The position numbers and the translations under genes are program-made. A stretch of DNA of 8,939 bases, taken from positions 1 through 8,939 of the forward strand of contig JAUVAM010000097.1 in assembly GCA_030591745.1 (NCBI GenBank). The letters run 5' to 3'. The notes below the pieces were generated by a model. It had not been told where the DNA came from. It saw only the letters and a program-made list of their open reading frames with translations, and did no database searches. The stretch is from Deltaproteobacteria bacterium. Lineage in GTDB: Bacteria > Myxococcota > B64-G9. This document shows positions 6,427-8,939 of this stretch, in pieces (position 1 is the stretch's first letter; each line of letters begins with the position of its first letter).

Positions 6427-7491
6427 ATGGCTAAGATGCGAGAAGGAGCCCGGCACGAAGCCAGCAAGAGGAAGCTCAGGAAGGCCCGCAAGCAGGGTGA
6501 AAATAGCTTGTCTCGGGAGCTAACCGGAGCGGCCGGGTTTTTGGCGGTGGTCGCCGTACTGTGGTTCGCCGGCGGCGCTTGGCTGGACGAGTTGGCCGGT
6601 TTGGCCACTGATGCATTTTCGGGCCAGGCAGAGGGACTTCCAACACGTTGTCTTGAACTGGCCTTCCGCGTCATGGGCAGTTTGGGTGGGGCGGCGGCCC
6701 TGGTGACCTTCGTGGTGGGACTGGCCCAGGTGGGCCCTCGATTCAAGCTGCGTTTGCAATTCGATCGCCTCGACCCGATCAAGGGCCTTGGCCGAGTTTT
6801 TTCGCGAGAGCGCCTGACGGATTTGCTGTGGATGATGATTCGCCTGGCTGCCCTGGGGGTGGTGGCTTTTGTCATGGTCCGTGGTTTGCCCTTTGGGTCC
6901 TTGTGGCCGGCGGTCGATTCCCTGGCACCATGGGCCTTGGGCTTGGGTCGGGCCTTGAAAGAACCTGTCGCATGCTTGTGCTTGACCGTGATCGTGTTGG
7001 CGCTGGCCGATCAGCGCCTGCAAAGAAGGCGATTTTTGCGCAAGCAACGCATGACGGATGATGAGCGCAAACGAGAGCACAAAGAGCAGGAAGGCGATCC
7101 GGCCCTGGGGGCCGAGCGCAAACGCCGGCATAAGGAGATTCTCCAGGGGGGACTCGGAGACCTTCGCCGGGCCAGCGTGTTGGTGGTCAACCCGACGCAT
7201 GTGGCTGCTGCCCTGAGTTATCGCCCGGAAGAAGACCCCGCGCCAGTCCTCTTGCTGTCCGGCAGCGGTGCCTTAGCGCAGCGGATGCGCCTTGAGGCAA
7301 GCCGCCTGGGTTTGCCTTTGATAGAGCACGTACCCTTGGCTCGGGCTTTGCTGCGTTGTCAGGCGGGGGAGTGCATTCCTGAAAACTGGTATCAAGCAGC
7401 CGCTGAAGTGCTCAAAGCCCTGGAGCCGGGGGTGTCCGAGATAAGAACATCTGTGCAAAATGTTCGGTCAGGGTCGAAGATTCAGGAATAG
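6427..7491 (+). CDS. sctU: Type III secretion export switch protein SctU (FlhB/YscU family)
   Basis: This 354-residue inner-membrane protein of the T3SS export apparatus controls the change in substrate class. It opens with the family's basic segment (ASKRKLRKARKQGE, 12-25, then SREL). Four hydrophobic helices follow at about 33-50, 78-100, 133-152 and 181-196, then a charged linker with KEQEGDP (219-225) and the cytoplasmic domain. NPTH at 255-258 is the self-cleavage motif (cut between Asn255 and Pro256), followed by the usual PAPVLLLSG and PLARALL blocks. I start it at 6427, not 6382, because of the ribosome site and the promoter position. NPTH is shared by FlhB and SctU, so the assignment to the non-flagellar branch rests mainly on the next gene. 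The N-terminal segment lacks the common TExPT stretch, which suggests a divergent lineage. It is transcribed away from fadN. Confidence 0.9.
   Translation: MAKMREGARHEASKRKLRKARKQGENSLSRELTGAAGFLAVVAVLWFAGGAWLDELAGLATDAFSGQAEGLPTRCLELAFRVMGSLGGAAALVTFVVGLAQVGPRFKLRLQFDRLDPIKGLGRVFSRERLTDLLWMMIRLAALGVVAFVMVRGLPFGSLWPAVDSLAPWALGLGRALKEPVACLCLTVIVLALADQRLQRRRFLRKQRMTDDERKREHKEQEGDPALGAERKRRHKEILQGGLGDLRRASVLVVNPTHVAAALSYRPEEDPAPVLLLSGSGALAQRMRLEASRLGLPLIEHVPLARALLRCQAGECIPENWYQAAAEVLKALEPGVSEIRTSVQNVRSGSKIQE
7445..7472. promoter_or_regulatory. Candidate activator site for the sctV sigma-54 promoter
   Basis: Inside the 3' end of sctU, GAACAT (7445-7450) and ATGTTC (7460-7465) form a perfect inverted repeat with a nine-base spacer, centred about 94 bases before the predicted sctV transcript start. 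Overlapping its right arm is TTCGGTCAGG (7463-7472), which matches TTCGGGCAGG before sctU at nine of ten positions. The second half of that palindrome is poorly kept here. The position fits an enhancer site; binding is inferred. Confidence 0.35.
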
Positions 7492-7522
7492 AAAGTTCCC
7501 AAAAATCAATGAAGTGAGTGAG

Positions 7523-7540
7523 TGGCACGGGCTTTGCTTT
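7523..7540 (+). promoter_or_regulatory. Sigma-54 (-24/-12) promoter of sctV
   Basis: TGGCACGGGCTTTGCTTT is a full match to TGGCACG-N4-TTGC, with GG (7524-7525) and GC (7536-7537) ten bases apart. Transcription should begin near 7549, leaving about 32 bases before the GTG start of sctV. It lies in the 89-base gap after sctU, where I see no terminator, so sctV may be read both from here and from the sctU promoter. A small inverted repeat (TGGCG 7542-7546, CGCCA 7555-7559) straddles the predicted start. Confidence 0.85.
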
Positions 7541-7580
7541 ATGGCGGCCAAGGACGCCACCCCAAGCAGAGGAGTATGCC

Positions 7581-8939
7581 GTGCAAGTGCCTTGGAGAAA
7601 AATTCGTCAAGCCGTCGCCGGTGGTGAGAGTTTGCCCGCCTGGTGGTTGTTGGCTGCCGTTGCTTTGATGATTCTGCCCATGCCCACGGCCTTGGTCGAT
7701 GGCTTGTTGGCCCTGAACATCACCCTGGCTATTCTCATGCTGGTGATGGCGGTGCGAGTCGCCGATTCCTTGCGTATTTCCGCCTTGCCTACTTTGTTGC
7801 TCTGCGCCACTTTGTTTCGATTGGCTTTGAACGTGTCAACCACAAGGCTCATCCTGTTGCATGGGGACGCGGGGGACTTGGTTGCGGGATTCGGGCGTTT
7901 TGTGGCCGGAGACAACCCCCTGGTCGGCGGGGTCATCTTTCTGATCTTGACCCTTGTGCAGTTCATCGTCATCGCCAAGGGATCAGAGCGGGTGGCTGAG
8001 GTCAGCGCTCGCTTCGCCTTGGACGGTATGCCCGGCAAGCAGATGGGCATCGACGCCGAACTTCGGGCCGGCAGTCTGGATGCGGATCAAGCGCGACAAC
8101 GTCGTTCCGCCCTTGAGCAGGAGGCCCAGTTCCAAGGCGCCATGGATGGTGCCATGAAGTTCGTCAAGGGGGACGCGGTGGCGGGTCTGGCCATCACCCT
8201 GATCAATCTGGTGGGTGGCCTGTTGGTTGCCTGTTGGCAACGGGGTCTGAGCCTGGACGAAGCCCTGAGCCGCATCACCATCTTGACCGTGGGCGATGGT
8301 TTGGCCTCGCAGATTCCTGCCCTGCTTGTGGCCACGGCGGCCGGCCTGGTGGTCACCCGGGTTCGCAACGACAGCAATTCCGGGCTGGGTTTGCAGTTGG
8401 CGTCATGCCTGCGACAGCAGCCGGAGGTTTTGCTGGTTTCGGGCGTGGCGCTCGGTGCCATGGCCCTCATGCCCGGCATGCCATGGTGGGCTTTTTCGGC
8501 CGCGTCCCTGTTTTGCCTGGCGGCCGGGATCTGGTCACTGAGCAAGACCGACAAGCCGGAGGGGCGCGACCCCGGGGAAAAGGCCTCCTCGGAAGATGTC
8601 TTGGTCTTGCGGCTGCCCTCCGACTGGACGGCGGATGCGGCGCTCGCCGTGCGTTTGGAAGACATGCGTGTCGCTCTGGTTGAAGAATTGGGACTCTCAT
8701 TGCCCCACTTGGGTCTCGACACCAGCCCGGGCCCAGGAGACTGGACACTGGAATTGGAGGGCGTTCCCCTGGCGCGGGGTCAGGACAAGGCCGCTGTCTT
8801 GTCCGAGGTGGAGCTTGCCCTGCGTGGCGCCATTTCTCGCTTCATGGGCGTGCAGGAATGCCAGGACATCCTGGACCGCCTTGAGGGTGTAGCGCCGGCC
8901 TTGGTTCGGGAGGTGGTGCCCAGGCTCGTGCCCCCGGTC
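7581..8939 (+). CDS. sctV: Type III secretion export gate protein SctV (FlhA/LcrD family), partial
   Basis: 453 residues are visible of an expected total near 700; the right edge cuts the cytoplasmic domain. SctV forms the nonameric export gate ring. Start GTG at 7581 has GAGGAG six bases upstream. Hydrophobic segments lie at about 21-33, 40-58, 66-84, 112-131, 198-218, 238-258 and 283-320. The family signature (137-155: RVAEVSARF, then LDGMPGKQM) is complete, followed by GAMDGAMKFVKGDAVAG (186-202) and ILTVGDGLASQIPALL (234-249). KGSERVAEV, VQF (126-128), LNVSTTRLILL and MDGAMKFVKGD are the SctV forms; FlhA usually has KGAGRIAEV, NF and MDGASKFVRGD. I therefore call a non-flagellar system. 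A polar linker (about 321-340) leads to the cytoplasmic domain, ending in PALVREVVPRLVPPV. Its own sigma-54 promoter precedes it. Confidence 0.93.
   Translation, partial: MQVPWRKIRQAVAGGESLPAWWLLAAVALMILPMPTALVDGLLALNITLAILMLVMAVRVADSLRISALPTLLLCATLFRLALNVSTTRLILLHGDAGDLVAGFGRFVAGDNPLVGGVIFLILTLVQFIVIAKGSERVAEVSARFALDGMPGKQMGIDAELRAGSLDADQARQRRSALEQEAQFQGAMDGAMKFVKGDAVAGLAITLINLVGGLLVACWQRGLSLDEALSRITILTVGDGLASQIPALLVATAAGLVVTRVRNDSNSGLGLQLASCLRQQPEVLLVSGVALGAMALMPGMPWWAFSAASLFCLAAGIWSLSKTDKPEGRDPGEKASSEDVLVLRLPSDWTADAALAVRLEDMRVALVEELGLSLPHLGLDTSPGPGDWTLELEGVPLARGQDKAAVLSEVELALRGAISRFMGVQECQDILDRLEGVAPALVREVVPRLVPPV

Noticed and set aside
6520..7200. A 226-codon minus-strand frame opposite sctU.
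   Set aside because: It lies wholly within the well-supported sctU gene and its Gln/His-rich translation has no recognisable motif.
8087..8722. A 211-codon minus-strand frame opposite sctV.
   Set aside because: It is antisense to conserved SctV segments and has a low-complexity Arg/Ser/Pro/Ala-rich translation.
6427..8939. Calling the pair flhB-flhA of a flagellar operon because of the gene order.
   Set aside because: The SctV signature region uses KGSERVAEV, VQF and MDGAMKFVKGD, which are the injectisome forms; no flagellar gene is seen in the window. The region to the right would settle it.

Overview
The window reads like a chromosomal segment of a Gram-negative, moderately high-GC bacterium of the old Deltaproteobacteria (Myxococcota or a relative). 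That placement is inferred from three things together: a large lipoprotein-like FG-GAP plus Cys-rich protein, a FadN-type beta-oxidation enzyme, and a non-flagellar type III secretion (T3SS) locus behind sigma-54 promoters. There are five genes and no tRNA, rRNA, CRISPR array or mobile element that I can see.

Layout. (1) 1-2402, minus strand: a large cell-surface protein that runs off the left edge. It has a lipoprotein signal peptide, a beta-rich head ending in a YPVYVDP motif, seven FG-GAP repeats (a complete seven-bladed propeller) and a Cys-rich tail. As sequenced, a run of nine G residues puts the signal peptide out of frame with the rest; one more G (or two fewer) would join them. (2) 2403-2555: intergenic DNA with two small palindromes and a strong intrinsic terminator for the fad genes. 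(3) 2556-6213, minus strand: a two-gene beta-oxidation operon, fadN (3-hydroxyacyl-CoA dehydrogenase/enoyl-CoA hydratase, dehydrogenase domain first) followed by fadA (thiolase). Together they cover the last three steps of the fatty-acid spiral; no acyl-CoA dehydrogenase is in the window. (4) 6214-6426: a divergent control region with a sigma-70 promoter reading left into fadN and a sigma-54 promoter plus palindromes reading right. (5) 6427-8939, plus strand: sctU (export switch protein with NPTH autocleavage motif) and sctV (export gate, cut by the right edge), two inner-membrane parts of a T3SS export apparatus.

The two most interesting points are regulatory. First, sctU and sctV each have their own near-perfect sigma-54 promoter; the two sites are 16/18 identical, and each has inverted-repeat DNA about 80-95 bp upstream of the predicted start, where an enhancer-binding activator would sit. 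A half-site TTCGGNCAG occurs twice, as a palindrome, before sctU and once before sctV. Second, the poly-G tract sits exactly between the lipoprotein export signal and the propeller body, which is where a phase-variation switch would be placed, although a sequencing error or a decayed gene would look the same.
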